Positions 51,184-60,613 of a DNA stretch of 64,000 nt are shown in pieces (the first letter of the stretch is position 1; every line of letters starts with the position of its first letter). The notes beneath the pieces were generated by a model, which made no database searches, had not been told where the DNA came from, and was given only the letters and a program-made list of their open reading frames with translations. This DNA comes from Terriglobia bacterium. GTDB taxonomy: Bacteria; Acidobacteriota; Terriglobia; Terriglobales; Acidobacteriaceae. The stretch lies in NCBI GenBank assembly GCA_020073565.1, contig JAIQEY010000019.1:31485-95484 (forward strand), written 5' to 3'. Made by a program: the position numbers and the translations under genes.

Positions 51184-52371
51184 ATGAACCCGACCCTTCA
51201 GGATGGTTTCTCCGCTGGGACGCGAAATCTGGATGCCGGCGGCATGGAAGTAATCTCGCGCGATGCAGCGCTGCGGCTCCTCGACGCCGGCGGTCGCGAG
51301 TTGCCTTCGTTGCTGTCAGCAGCGCAGCGCGTCCGTGCGCGTCTCCATCCTGCCATCGTCACCTACTCGCGCAAGGTATTTGTTCCGCTGACGAATCTGT
51401 GCCGCGACTACTGCGGGTATTGCACCTTCCGGCGCGATCCCGGACAACCCGGAGCGCACACCATGACGCCGGATGAAGTCATGGAAGTCGTGCGCGCCGG
51501 CGAACGCATGGGCTGTACTGAGGCGCTTTTCAGCCTGGGCGATAAGCCAGAACTTTTGTTCCCGGAAATGCGCGACACCCTGCGGCATCTGGGCTATAAA
51601 TCTACGCTGCACTATCTGGAAGCGATGTGCGAGATGGTGCTGCGGGAATCGAGCCTGTTGCCGCATCCGAACCCTGGACTGATGAGCGTGGAATGGCTGA
51701 GTCGGCTATCGCGGGTGGCTCCGAGCATGGGTCTGATGCTGGAAACGACCAGCACTCGGCTGCTCGCGAGGGGCGCCGCGCATGATAACGCGCCCGATAA
51801 AGTACCGGCCAAGCGTCTGCGCGTAATCGAAGACGCGGGACGGCAGAAAATTCCTTTCACCACCGGCATCCTGATCGGGATTGGCGAGACGCTGGAGGAA
51901 CGAGTCGATTCCCTGATTGCGATCCGCGGCCTGCACGAGAAGTACGGTCACGTCCAGGAGGTGATCGTGCAGAACTTCCGCGCCAAACATGGGACCCCGA
52001 TGGCATCCTGGCCGGAACTGGATCATCAAGACCTGCTGCGAACCCTGGCAGTCGCGCGCCTCTTGATGCCACGCATGAACATCCAGGCGCCACCGAATCT
52101 TTCGGATCCGCACTACGACGAACTATTGGACGGCGGCATTAATGATTGGGGTGGCGTTTCCCCTCTGACGCCGGACTACATCAACCCGGAGATGCCGTGG
52201 CCACATCTCGAAGAGTTGCGACGGCGAACCGAGACGAAAGGTTTCGAGTTGCGCCAGAGACTGCCGGTTTATCCTGAATTTGTGGAGCAGGCGGCGGCGC
52301 ACAGCGAGTTGCTGGCCGAGCGCTTGGGGGGCTCGGCCGATCCACAGGGCTACGCAGGGAGGGCAGCGTGA
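51184..52371 (+). CDS. cofG: FO synthase subunit CofG (7,8-didemethyl-8-hydroxy-5-deazariboflavin synthase)
   Basis: 395 residues from ATG 51184. A radical SAM enzyme: the cluster motif CRDYCGYCTF is present after YSRKVFVPLTNL. It joins the CofH product into FO, the deazaflavin core of F420. LLPHPNPGLMSVEWLSRL and FTTGILIGIGETLEERVD are CofG-typical. In actinobacteria CofG and CofH are fused as FbiC; here they are separate, as in archaea and cyanobacteria. The stop overlaps the cofD GTG start (52368-52371). Confidence 0.93.
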   Translation: MNPTLQDGFSAGTRNLDAGGMEVISRDAALRLLDAGGRELPSLLSAAQRVRARLHPAIVTYSRKVFVPLTNLCRDYCGYCTFRRDPGQPGAHTMTPDEVMEVVRAGERMGCTEALFSLGDKPELLFPEMRDTLRHLGYKSTLHYLEAMCEMVLRESSLLPHPNPGLMSVEWLSRLSRVAPSMGLMLETTSTRLLARGAAHDNAPDKVPAKRLRVIEDAGRQKIPFTTGILIGIGETLEERVDSLIAIRGLHEKYGHVQEVIVQNFRAKHGTPMASWPELDHQDLLRTLAVARLLMPRMNIQAPPNLSDPHYDELLDGGINDWGGVSPLTPDYINPEMPWPHLEELRRRTETKGFELRQRLPVYPEFVEQAAAHSELLAERLGGSADPQGYAGRAA

Positions 52372-53327
52372 TCACCGTTCTCACGGGCGGTACGGGCGGC
52401 GCGAAGTTCGTGGATGGACTGCGCCAGATCGTCCCGCCAGAAGAACTCACCATCATTGTGAACACGGGGGACGACATGCTGTGGTGGGGTCTGTACGTCT
52501 CGCCCGACGTCGACTCCATTACCTACATGTTGGCCGGACGATTGAGCGAGGAACGCGGATGGGGTGTGAAAGGTGACACTTTTTTCTGCCTGCAGGCCAT
52601 GGGGCAATTGGGACAGCCCATCTGGTTTCACGCCGGTGATCGCGATTTGGCCACCCACATCTTGCGTTCGAAGTTGCTGTCCGACGGCAAAACGCTGAGT
52701 GAGGTCACGGCCGAAATCGCGCGCAAGTTCGGGATCAAGGCGCGCATTTTGCCGATGAGCAACTCGCGAGTCGAGACGCGCGTTCTGACGCCCGTGGGAG
52801 ACCTGAGTTTCGAGGAGTACTTTGTACAGCGCTGGTATCAGGATCCGGTGGAGTCGGTACGTTTCGCAGGCGCCTCGGACGCAGAGCCGGCGCCGGGAGT
52901 GATCGAGGCGATCCGGACGGCGGACATTGTGCTGCTGGCGCCAAGCAATCCCGTGACGAGTATTGGGCCGATTCTCGCAGTGCCGGGAATTCGCGCGGCT
53001 TTGCGTGAGAGCCGCGCTCGAATCGTGGCGGTGAGCCCGATCGTGGGCGGGGCGGCCGTCTCCGGACCCGCGGGAGCGCTGCTGGCGGCGCAGGGGTTCG
53101 CAGTATCGATTGCCGGCGTGGCCGATTTGTATCACGACTTTCTGGATGTGCTGGTGGCGGATTCACGCGACTCTCAGGCTGCGGAAAAATTGCGCAATGC
53201 CGGACTGCGCGTACATTGCGTGCCGTCCATTATGCGGACGAATGCAGACCGGATCGCACTAGCCCAAGCCGCGCTGGCAGCGGCTATGCAGCCTCCGGCC
53301 AGTGAAGCTGCCGCGGAGCTCTCATGA
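52368..53327 (+). CDS. cofD: 2-phospho-L-lactate transferase
   Basis: 319 residues. CofD/FbiA moves the phospholactyl (or phosphoenolpyruvyl) group from the GDP- or guanosine-linked donor to FO. The N-terminus ITVLTGGTGGAKFVDGLR binds the nucleotide, and EELTIIVNTGDDMLWWGLYV, LLAPSNPVTSIGPILAVPG and VVGGAAVSGPAG-like VGGAAVSGPAGALLAAQG are conserved. GTG start in overlap with cofG; the end overlaps cofC by ATGA. Confidence 0.94.
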   Translation: MITVLTGGTGGAKFVDGLRQIVPPEELTIIVNTGDDMLWWGLYVSPDVDSITYMLAGRLSEERGWGVKGDTFFCLQAMGQLGQPIWFHAGDRDLATHILRSKLLSDGKTLSEVTAEIARKFGIKARILPMSNSRVETRVLTPVGDLSFEEYFVQRWYQDPVESVRFAGASDAEPAPGVIEAIRTADIVLLAPSNPVTSIGPILAVPGIRAALRESRARIVAVSPIVGGAAVSGPAGALLAAQGFAVSIAGVADLYHDFLDVLVADSRDSQAAEKLRNAGLRVHCVPSIMRTNADRIALAQAALAAAMQPPASEAAAELS

Positions 53328-53977
53328 TCCTGGTTCCGGTAAAAAACCTCGCGCATGCCAAGCAGCGCCTGTCTGCGGTTTTGAGCCCCGAGGAGCGGCT
53401 GGCATTGGCGCAGGCCATGTGCGAGGACGTGTTGCGGGAGCTGGCGCGCTGGCGAGGCCGCCCAGCCGTGGCTGTGGTGACCGGCGATCCCTTTGCGCGC
53501 GATCTGGCGACGCGTTTTGAGTTCGAGATAATCGCCGACGCTCTGAATCCTGGCGAAACGGGTGCGATTGAGATGGCCACGGCCGAGTGCCGGCGGCGCG
53601 GAGCGAACCATACGCTGGTCGTTCCGGCAGATATTCCGTTGATTGAAGCATCAGAACTGCAAAAGATCGCGGACTCCGCTCCTCCGGGCGGAGCGGTGCT
53701 GGTGCCGGACGCAGCCGGGCGCGGCACGAACGCGGCGTTGCGCGCGCCGGCCGATTTGTTTCCGCTGCGGTTTGGCAATGACAGTTTCCTGCCTCATCTG
53801 GCAGCGGCCAAGGCAACTGGAAAGCCCTGCGTGGTGCTCGAACTCCCGGGGATTGCCCGGGACGTCGATCGCCCCGAAGACTTGAACGAATTGTCCGCGG
53901 CGAATGGCGACCGGCGTTCGCAACTGCTTGTCCGAAGCTGGAACCTCGATCGCCGGGAGCAGATCTGCCATGACTAA
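53324..53977 (+). CDS. cofC: 2-phospho-L-lactate (or phosphoenolpyruvate) guanylyltransferase
   Basis: 217 residues. CofC/FbiD activates phospholactate, phosphoenolpyruvate or 3-phosphoglycerate with GTP for CofD. The nucleotidyltransferase start LVPVKNLAHAKQRLSAVLSP and the metal-binding VVPADIPLIEASELQ are clear. Which three-carbon acid is used cannot be read from sequence. ATGA overlap with cofD, and overlap with cofE at the end. Confidence 0.93.
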   Translation: MILVPVKNLAHAKQRLSAVLSPEERLALAQAMCEDVLRELARWRGRPAVAVVTGDPFARDLATRFEFEIIADALNPGETGAIEMATAECRRRGANHTLVVPADIPLIEASELQKIADSAPPGGAVLVPDAAGRGTNAALRAPADLFPLRFGNDSFLPHLAAAKATGKPCVVLELPGIARDVDRPEDLNELSAANGDRRSQLLVRSWNLDRREQICHD

Positions 53978-54740
53978 GCGCGGCTGGACGGGGGAAATCC
54001 GCATCCTTCCTCTGGCCGTGGATGGAGAGATTCGCCCCGGAGATTCGTTGAGTGGAAGATTGCTGGCAGCGGCGAAGCGCGCGCAGTTGCGATTTCAGGA
54101 TGGAGATATTCTGGTGGTGAAACACAAAGTCGTTTCGAAGGTGGAAGGCGCGCTGGTTGCACTGGACGAAGTTCGTCCTTCGGCATGGTCGCGAGCTTGG
54201 GGGCGCCGGTTCGGAGTCGATGCCCGGGTCACCGAACTGGCACTGCAGGAGAGCCGTCGCGTGGTACGGCAGAAGAGTAGAGTGCTGATCACCGAGACCC
54301 GACACGGCTTTGTCTGTGCCAATAGCGGTGTGGACGTGTCGAATGTCGATGGCGGGCGGCATGCGGTCTTGCTGCCCGAGGATCCCGACCGCTCCGCAGG
54401 CAGGTTGCGGGCCGAGATAAAGAAGAAACTCGGAGTCGAGATCGCGGTGGTTGTCAGTGATAGTTTTGGCCGTCCGTGGCGCGAGGGTCTCACAGAGGTT
54501 GCGATCGGGGTCGCCGGCATGCGTCCGCTGACTGACTACCGCGGACGTCGCGACCCGCACGGATATTCACTGCACGCCACCGTGGACGCGGTCGCCGACG
54601 AACTGGCTTGTGCGGCGGGTCTGGTGTGCGGCAAACTGGCAGGCACACCGGCGTGCATCATTCGTGGTTTTCCTTATCGCCGCGGAAACGGCAGCGGGCG
54701 AGAACTGATCCGGCCTGCGAAGTACGATCTTTTCCGTTAG
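53970..54740 (+). CDS. cofE: Coenzyme F420-0:L-glutamate ligase
   Basis: 256 residues from ATG 53970. CofE adds gamma-linked glutamates to F420-0 with GTP. DGDILVVKHKVVSKVEGALV, CANSGVDVSNVDGG and VVVSDSFGRPWREGLTEVAI are family signatures. It is the single-domain form; the C-terminal FMN-reductase domain of actinobacterial FbiB is absent. The start overlaps cofC by eight bases. Confidence 0.93.
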   Translation: MTKRGWTGEIRILPLAVDGEIRPGDSLSGRLLAAAKRAQLRFQDGDILVVKHKVVSKVEGALVALDEVRPSAWSRAWGRRFGVDARVTELALQESRRVVRQKSRVLITETRHGFVCANSGVDVSNVDGGRHAVLLPEDPDRSAGRLRAEIKKKLGVEIAVVVSDSFGRPWREGLTEVAIGVAGMRPLTDYRGRRDPHGYSLHATVDAVADELACAAGLVCGKLAGTPACIIRGFPYRRGNGSGRELIRPAKYDLFR

Positions 54741-54749
54741 GGGGACGCT

Positions 54750-55976
54750 GTGGCCTGGCACTCATCGGAACTAACCCAATTCGCTTCCCTCACATGGGAA
54801 GACGTTGCGCCCACAGCATCGACCCCAATTCGTGGCGCTCTCGAGCGAGTCCTGCAACGACAGGACGGGGCTTGCCTATCCGATGAAGAGCGCCGAGCTC
54901 TGGCGTACTCGGAAGGCGCCGACTTGGTGGCGCTGCTGGTCGCGGCCGACAGCTTGCGGCGTGAATTGGTTGGCAATATCGTCAGCTACGTCGTGAACCG
55001 CAACATGAATTTCACGAACATATGCTTCGTGGGGTGCAAGTTTTGCGCATTTAGCCGCGGTCCGCGCGAAGCAGACACCTATTTTCATTCGCTCGAAGAT
55101 ATGGGCCGCAAAGCGAAAGAAGCATGGGACCTGGGTGCGACCGAAGTCTGCATCCAGGGCGGCCTGCCGCGCGATCTGCCTTCGTTTTACTATCGCGACA
55201 TTCTGCGAGCCGTGAAGAGCGCGACGCCGCGCATCCATATTCACGCGTTCTCGCCAATGGAGATCGTGTACGGCGTGGAACTGACCGGCATGCCTCTGCG
55301 CGATTATCTCATGATGCTGCGCGACAACGGATTGGACACGCTGCCGGGCACCGCGGCGGAGATTCTGGATGATGAAGTGCGCCACGTGCTGTCCCGCAAT
55401 AAACTTTCGACGGCGCAGTGGCAGGAAGTGATCCGCACCGCGCACCAGTGCGGCATCCCAAGCACGTCCACTCTGATGTATGGACACATGGAAAGTCCCG
55501 ACCACTGGGTACGGCAGCTGGCTCTGCTTCGGCAGATTCAGACCGAGACGGGCGGCTTCACCGAGTTCGTGCCCTTGGGCTTCGTGCACCAGAACACGCT
55601 TCTGTTTCAGCAGGGACTGGCGCGCTCGGGGCCGACGCTCGAGGAACATCTCAAGATCCATGCGCTGGCCAGAATCCTGCTCGCTGGCTCGATTCACAAC
55701 ATCCAGGTGTCATGGGTCAAGCTGAATCGCAAGCTCTCGCAACTTTGCCTGCAAGCCGGCGCGAACGACTACGGCGGCACGCTGATGGAAGAAAATATTT
55801 CGCGCGAGGCCGGAGCGACGGCCGGGCAGTACACGAGCCCGGAAGACTTTCAGGCGCTGATCCTGGAGATCGGACGCATTCCAGCTGAGCGCAACACGAA
55901 GTATTCGAGGATGCAGATTAAGTTACCGGTCGAGGCAGCTTCGTCCGAGTGGGCTCTGGATGCGGAGTTCGCATGA
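54750..55976 (+). CDS. cofH: FO synthase subunit CofH
   Basis: 408 residues from a GTG at 54750, behind AGGGGGAC. Radical SAM motif CFVGCKFCAF after NRNMNFTNI. CofH couples tyrosine to the ribityl-uracil substrate, making the intermediate for CofG. PGTAAEILDDEVRHVLSRN and GGTLMEENISREAGA are typical of the CofH/MqnC/MqnE group; pairing with cofG settles the identity. The stop overlaps npdG (ATGA). Confidence 0.93.
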   Translation: MAWHSSELTQFASLTWEDVAPTASTPIRGALERVLQRQDGACLSDEERRALAYSEGADLVALLVAADSLRRELVGNIVSYVVNRNMNFTNICFVGCKFCAFSRGPREADTYFHSLEDMGRKAKEAWDLGATEVCIQGGLPRDLPSFYYRDILRAVKSATPRIHIHAFSPMEIVYGVELTGMPLRDYLMMLRDNGLDTLPGTAAEILDDEVRHVLSRNKLSTAQWQEVIRTAHQCGIPSTSTLMYGHMESPDHWVRQLALLRQIQTETGGFTEFVPLGFVHQNTLLFQQGLARSGPTLEEHLKIHALARILLAGSIHNIQVSWVKLNRKLSQLCLQAGANDYGGTLMEENISREAGATAGQYTSPEDFQALILEIGRIPAERNTKYSRMQIKLPVEAASSEWALDAEFA

Positions 55977-56668
55977 GCCGCACGATCGCAATGATCGGCG
56001 GCACCGGCCCGGCGGGCACGGGGCTGGCGTTGCGATGGGCGCGCGCGGGAGAGACCGTCATCATCGGATCGCGTGATGCGGCGCGGGCACAATCGGCTGC
56101 AGACGCGATTCGCCAGCGCGTTGGGCCAGAGGCGAAGATTACAGGGCTGGAGAATGGGGCGGCTTGCGCGGCGAGCGACCTGCTCGTGCTCACCGTTCCG
56201 TTCGAAGGACAGGCGGCACTTCTGAAGCAACTCAAGCCCGCGATGCGAGCCGGAAGCGTGCTGATTGATGCGACCGTTCCGCTCGCGGCGAGTGTCGGCG
56301 GACGCGCCAGCCGGACGATTGGCGTATGGCAAGGCTCGGCAGCACAACAGACTGCCGAACTTGTTCCCAGGGGTGTTTCGGTGGCGGCGGCCTTCCAGAA
56401 TGTTTCGGCCGATGTGCTCAACGGCGGCGAAGACGTGGATTGCGATGTGATTGTGTGCAGCGATGATCCGCAAGCCACGCAAGTCGCGATGGAACTGGCG
56501 GTGAAGATTCCGCGTGTGCGCGCGATTGACGGGGGCAAACTGGAGAATGCGCGTATCGTCGAGCAGATCACTGCGCTGCTGATCGGGCTCAACATCCGGC
56601 ACAAGGGGCACGGAGGCGTGCGGATCACGGGGTTGCCGGGAGCAGCATACCAATCGTTTTCGAAGTGA
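55973..56668 (+). CDS. npdG: NADPH-dependent F420 reductase (F420:NADP oxidoreductase)
   Basis: 231 residues from ATG 55973. An N-terminal NADP-binding Rossmann fold (IAMIGGTGPAGTGLALRWAR, then GSRDAARAQSAAD) and LTVPFEGQAALLKQLKP match the Fno/NpdG family, which moves hydride between NADPH and F420. AFQNVSADVLNGGEDVDCDV is also typical. As last cof gene it gives the cell a way to reduce the cofactor. Confidence 0.92.
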   Translation: MSRTIAMIGGTGPAGTGLALRWARAGETVIIGSRDAARAQSAADAIRQRVGPEAKITGLENGAACAASDLLVLTVPFEGQAALLKQLKPAMRAGSVLIDATVPLAASVGGRASRTIGVWQGSAAQQTAELVPRGVSVAAAFQNVSADVLNGGEDVDCDVIVCSDDPQATQVAMELAVKIPRVRAIDGGKLENARIVEQITALLIGLNIRHKGHGGVRITGLPGAAYQSFSK

Positions 56669-56716
56669 TGTTCGACGACTTTTTCGAGGTGGACGTACTC
56701 CTCCTCAGCCACCGCC

Positions 56717-57478
56717 ATGCCCACCACCACCAACCACGAAGCCGCGATCCAATTTGACCGCGTCTCGTTCCGCCTGAACGGACGAACGTTGCTTCAGGAT
56801 CTCGACCTCTCGGTGAAACAAGGCGAGACCCTCGTTCTGCTGGGCCGGAGCGGCTCGGGGAAGACCACGACCCTGAGGCTGATCAACCGGTTGCTGCTGC
56901 CCACCGAAGGCGAGGTTCGGGTTCAGGGCGTACCCACGACGCAATGGGACGCCATCCGCCTGCGTCGAAGCATTGGGTATGTGATCCAGGACGGCGGGTT
57001 GTTCCCTCACTTCACCGTCGAGCGGAATATCGCGTTGGTCCCGCGGATTGAGAACTGGCCGCCGGAGCGGGTGCGAGCCCGCGTGCGGGAGTTGCTGGCC
57101 GCTGTCGGACTAAATGTGGAACTTGCCTCGCGGTATCCCGCGGAACTTTCCGGCGGACAGCGCCAGCGCGTCGGAGTGGCGCGCGCTCTGGCCGCCGATC
57201 CGCCGATTCTCATTCTCGACGAAGCCTTCGGCGCTCTCGATCCGATTACGCGCTCGGAAATGCAAAAAGAGTTTCGCGCGCTGCAACAGCGGATGCAAAA
57301 AGCAGTGATTTTCGTGACCCACGATCTGCGGGAGGCTCTTCTGCTGGCGGATCGCATTGCGTTGCTGGAAGATGGCCGCCGGATCGTGGACCTTCCGGCA
57401 GCCGGATTTGTCCGCTCGCAGCATCCGCTGGTGCGGGCCTACATGGAAGCCTTCTCTGCGTTACCGGACCCGAGGTGA
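56717..57478 (+). CDS. Osmoprotectant-type ABC transporter, ATP-binding protein
   Basis: 253 residues. Walker A LLGRSGSGKTTTLRL, Q-loop YVIQDGGLFPHFTV, signature ELSGGQRQRVGVARAL, Walker B ILILDEAFGALDP and switch His VIFVTHDLREALLL are all present. The closest group is the glycine-betaine/carnitine/choline family (OpuCA/ProV-like) but without the C-terminal CBS pair. It couples to the permease by GTGA overlap. Spacing of 48 bases from npdG allows shared transcription. Confidence 0.92.
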   Translation: MPTTTNHEAAIQFDRVSFRLNGRTLLQDLDLSVKQGETLVLLGRSGSGKTTTLRLINRLLLPTEGEVRVQGVPTTQWDAIRLRRSIGYVIQDGGLFPHFTVERNIALVPRIENWPPERVRARVRELLAAVGLNVELASRYPAELSGGQRQRVGVARALAADPPILILDEAFGALDPITRSEMQKEFRALQQRMQKAVIFVTHDLREALLLADRIALLEDGRRIVDLPAAGFVRSQHPLVRAYMEAFSALPDPR

Positions 57479-58125
57479 TCAGTATGGACTTCTGGCATTT
57501 CATGCTCGCGAATCGTCAACAGGTGCTGGACCTGACACTGGAGCACATCACGCTCGCGGCAGTGTCCACTCTGCTCGCGGCGCTGGTGGGAATTCCCCTA
57601 GGCATCCTGATTACGCGCGTTCCGCGGCTCAGCAAGCCGGTATTGGGCGGCGCGAATGTGATCCAGACGATTCCCAGCCTTGCCTTGTTCGGATTTCTCC
57701 TTCCCGCACCGTGGATCGGAGAACGCGCAGGGCGACTGGCCATTATTGCATTGGCACTTTACGCGCTGCTGCCCCTCATACGCAACACGTACGCCGGAAT
57801 TCGGAACGTCGACCCGGCGGTGATAGAAGCTGGACGCGCCATGGGCCTAACCGATCGGCAGTTGCTTTTCCAGGTGGAGTTGCCGCTGGCCTCGGGTGTC
57901 ATTGTCGCCGGGGTACGCATTGCAACGGTTGTGTCGATCGGACTAGCCACAATTGCAGCCTTCATCGGAGCGGGTGGACTGGGCGAATTTATTTTTCGCG
58001 GAGTGGCGATGGTAGACAACCGGGTGATCCTGGCGGGCGCAGTTCCCTCTGCGATCCTCGCTCTCGCGGCCGACTTTCTTCTGGGCACGCTGGAGCGCCG
58101 TCTGGGACTGCGGGTGAAGTCATAG
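57475..58125 (+). CDS. Osmoprotectant-type ABC transporter, permease
   Basis: 216 residues with about six membrane helices. The EAA-like loop is VDPAVIEAGRAMGLTDRQLL, followed by FQVELPLASGVIVAG, typical of OpuCB/ProW-like permeases. FIGAGGLGEFIFRGVA is family-typical. Starts at GTG 57475 in overlap with the ATPase, or ATG 57484. Only one permease gene is present, so a homodimer is likely. Confidence 0.92.
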   Translation: MISMDFWHFMLANRQQVLDLTLEHITLAAVSTLLAALVGIPLGILITRVPRLSKPVLGGANVIQTIPSLALFGFLLPAPWIGERAGRLAIIALALYALLPLIRNTYAGIRNVDPAVIEAGRAMGLTDRQLLFQVELPLASGVIVAGVRIATVVSIGLATIAAFIGAGGLGEFIFRGVAMVDNRVILAGAVPSAILALAADFLLGTLERRLGLRVKS

Positions 58126-58137
58126 AAAGGCGGACTG

Positions 58138-59049
58138 ATGGCCCGGTACATCCGAGCGCGCACCAGAGTCATTCTGTGCGGCTTGCTCACGTTCGTTCTT
58201 CTCCTGCCGATGGCGGGCTGCCACGAGCACTCGGATCGGATCGTCGTCGGATCTAAGAATTTCACCGAGCAGCTGATCCTCGGAGAACTGTTCGCACAAC
58301 TCATCGAGGCACGCACTCACCTACCGGTCGAACGCCGCTTCTATCTCGCCGGCACGTTCATCTGCCAGCAAGCGATCCTCGCAGGACGAATCGATATTTA
58401 CCCCGAGTACACGGGCACGGCTCTCACCGCGGTTCTCAAAGAGCCGCCCGGCCGCGACAAGCAAGAGGTCTACCAGCGCGTGAAGCAGGGTTATGAAAAG
58501 CGCTTTGATCTGACGATCGGTCCGCCCCTCGGGTTCGATGACACTTTTGCGATGGTGATCCGCGGCGGGGACGCGCGGCGGTTGCAGCTGAAAACTCTGT
58601 CGCAGGCAGCTGCTTACACACCGCAGTGGCGGGCCGGATTTGGATATGAGTTCATGGAGCGGCCGGATGGCTACCACGGCCTGGCCGCCAGCTATGGCCT
58701 GCGATTCGCCGAGGCGCCACGCATCATGGATCTGGGACTGCTGACGCGGGCGCTGAAAGAGGGGCAGGTTGACCTGATCGCCGGGAACAATACGGACGGA
58801 TTGATTCCAGCGTTGGATTTCTTCGTACTGGAAGATGATCACCACTATTTTCCGCCCTACGAGGCGGTGCCGGTGATGCGCAACACCATGCTGAAAGTCC
58901 ATCCCGAGGTTGGAGCTGCGCTCGGAGAACTGGCGGGGACCATCTCCGACCAGGACATGCGGCGGTTGAACTATGCGGTCGATGGCCAGCACCGCGACGC
59001 GACGGTAGTTGTGCGAGAGTTTCTGCGCGAGCGTAAGTTATTGAATTAG
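58138..59049 (+). CDS. Osmoprotectant-type substrate-binding lipoprotein
   Basis: 303 residues. Lipoprotein signal with lipobox LLPMAGC (mature Cys about residue 30). The binding domain begins RIVVGSKNFTEQLILGELFA and continues with RIDIYPEYTGTALTAVLK, the pattern of the OpuAC/OsmX group that binds glycine betaine, choline or related compounds. NTDGLIPALDFFVLEDDHHY contributes to the second lobe. It completes an ATPase-permease-binding protein operon. Exact ligand not readable. Confidence 0.92.
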   Translation: MARYIRARTRVILCGLLTFVLLLPMAGCHEHSDRIVVGSKNFTEQLILGELFAQLIEARTHLPVERRFYLAGTFICQQAILAGRIDIYPEYTGTALTAVLKEPPGRDKQEVYQRVKQGYEKRFDLTIGPPLGFDDTFAMVIRGGDARRLQLKTLSQAAAYTPQWRAGFGYEFMERPDGYHGLAASYGLRFAEAPRIMDLGLLTRALKEGQVDLIAGNNTDGLIPALDFFVLEDDHHYFPPYEAVPVMRNTMLKVHPEVGAALGELAGTISDQDMRRLNYAVDGQHRDATVVVREFLRERKLLN

Positions 59050-59196
59050 AGGCTTTCCGCAACCGGCATCCCGCCGTTCTTCCAGCTTTTGCCCTGTAGT
59101 CCACCTCACAGGACTCCGTGACCCACGTCACACCATCGTGCGACAAGGAAAACTCATAATCTCTACTGAAACACGGGGCGGCCTCGCCCCCTGTTC

Positions 59197-59466
59197 GTGG
59201 GGGTATTCGTGGCAAAAGGACGTGTATCCATCGTTGTCGAGCGATGTAAGGCATGCGGGTTCTGCGTGGAGTTTTGTCCCACCAAGGTGCTCGCGCTTTC
59301 CTCGGCATTTAATTCCAAAGGCTATCATCCGCCGCATGTGGTGGAGCCCGAGAAGTGCAGCGGCTGCGACCTGTGCGGCATGTACTGTCCGGACTTCGCC
59401 ATCTACGGCTATAAGACGCCCGCGCCCAAGGCGGAAGTGAAAGCGGAGGCGACCCATGAAGGCTGA
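59197..59466 (+). CDS. korD: 2-oxoacid:ferredoxin oxidoreductase, ferredoxin (delta) subunit
   Basis: 89 residues (or 85 from GTG 59209). Two 4Fe-4S motifs: CKACGFCVEFCP and CSGCDLCGMYCP, the delta-subunit type of ferredoxin. It carries electrons from the TPP/FeS core to external ferredoxin. Start codon GTG behind GGGGCGG/GGGGG; a short GGGGC/GCCCC hairpin (59175-59190) lies just upstream. Overlaps korA by 11 bases. Confidence 0.9.
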   Translation: MGVFVAKGRVSIVVERCKACGFCVEFCPTKVLALSSAFNSKGYHPPHVVEPEKCSGCDLCGMYCPDFAIYGYKTPAPKAEVKAEATHEG

Positions 59467-60613
59467 TCCGCGCGGTGTACTGACTGGCACCCATTTTCTT
59501 GACGGCGACCACGCCTGCTGTGAAGGAGCGCTGGCGGCCGGAGCGCGGTTTGCAGCCGGGTATCCGATCACGCCCTCAACCGAAGTGGTCGAGCGCTTTG
59601 CACAACGCGTTCCCACCGTCGGCGGCAGTTTCATCCAAATGGAAGACGAACTGGCCGCGTCAATTGCCCTGCAAGGCGGAGTGTGGGGCGGAGCGAAGGC
59701 CTTCACCGTGACGTCGGGCCCGGGCTTCTCGCTGATGATGGAGCATATCGGCTACGCGGCGATGACCGAAACACCCTGCGTGTTTGTCGACGTGCAGCGC
59801 GGCGGGCCTTCCACTGGCCTTCCCACGCTTCCCGCGCAAGGGGACATGATGCAGGCGCGTTGGGGATCGCACGGCGACTACGAGATCATCGCGCTGTGTC
59901 CAAACTCGCCGCAGGAATGCTTTGACTTGACGATCAAGGCCTTCAACTTCTCCGAGGAATATCGCGTGCCAGTGATGTTCATGATGGACGAAGTAGTCGG
60001 TCACATGACGGAGAAAGTCGTAATCCCCCCCGCCGACCAGATCGAGGTGGTGCCGCGAAGGCACACGCACAAATCGGTCGAGGAATACCTTCCCTACCAG
60101 ACCAACGGCGACATGGTGCCGGAAATGGCGCACGCGGGCGAAGGCTACAAGTTCCATGTAACCGGGCTGACGCATGACGAACGTGGCTATCCGAACATGA
60201 CTCCGCAGATGCAGCAGAAGCTTGTGACGCGTCTGCAAAAGAAGATCCGCGACGCCGAGGACCGCATCACGTTGTTCGAAGAAGAGGGGACCGAGAATGC
60301 CGACGTCACCGTGGTTTCCTACGGAATCACGTCCCGAGTCGCACAACGCGCGATTGAGATGGCGCGCGTGCGCGGACTGAAAGTCGGCAAGCTGCGGCTC
60401 ATCACAGCGTGGCCGTTCCCGGAGAAGAAGATTCGTCAACTGGCCGAGCGCACAAAGGCGTTTGTAGTACCTGAGCTGAATCTCGGACAGATGGTCCGCG
60501 AAGTGGAGCGGTGCGCGGGCGGAAAAGCGAAAACCATCCTGGTGCCGCACGCTGGGGGCAGCGTGCATCACCCTGAAGACATCCTTGCCGCCATCCAGGA
60601 GGCCCTCCGATGA
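59456..60613 (+). CDS. korA: 2-oxoacid:ferredoxin oxidoreductase, alpha subunit
   Basis: 385 residues. The N-terminus GDHACCEGALAAGARFAAGY then PITPSTEVVERFAQRVPT is the PYR-domain start of KorA/PorA, with TSGPGFSLMMEHIGYAAMTE. No fused gamma domain, matching the separate gamma gene. Typical for 2-oxoglutarate or branched-chain 2-oxoacid enzymes; the exact substrate is uncertain. Overlaps korB (ATGA). Confidence 0.93.
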   Translation: MKADPRGVLTGTHFLDGDHACCEGALAAGARFAAGYPITPSTEVVERFAQRVPTVGGSFIQMEDELAASIALQGGVWGGAKAFTVTSGPGFSLMMEHIGYAAMTETPCVFVDVQRGGPSTGLPTLPAQGDMMQARWGSHGDYEIIALCPNSPQECFDLTIKAFNFSEEYRVPVMFMMDEVVGHMTEKVVIPPADQIEVVPRRHTHKSVEEYLPYQTNGDMVPEMAHAGEGYKFHVTGLTHDERGYPNMTPQMQQKLVTRLQKKIRDAEDRITLFEEEGTENADVTVVSYGITSRVAQRAIEMARVRGLKVGKLRLITAWPFPEKKIRQLAERTKAFVVPELNLGQMVREVERCAGGKAKTILVPHAGGSVHHPEDILAAIQEALR

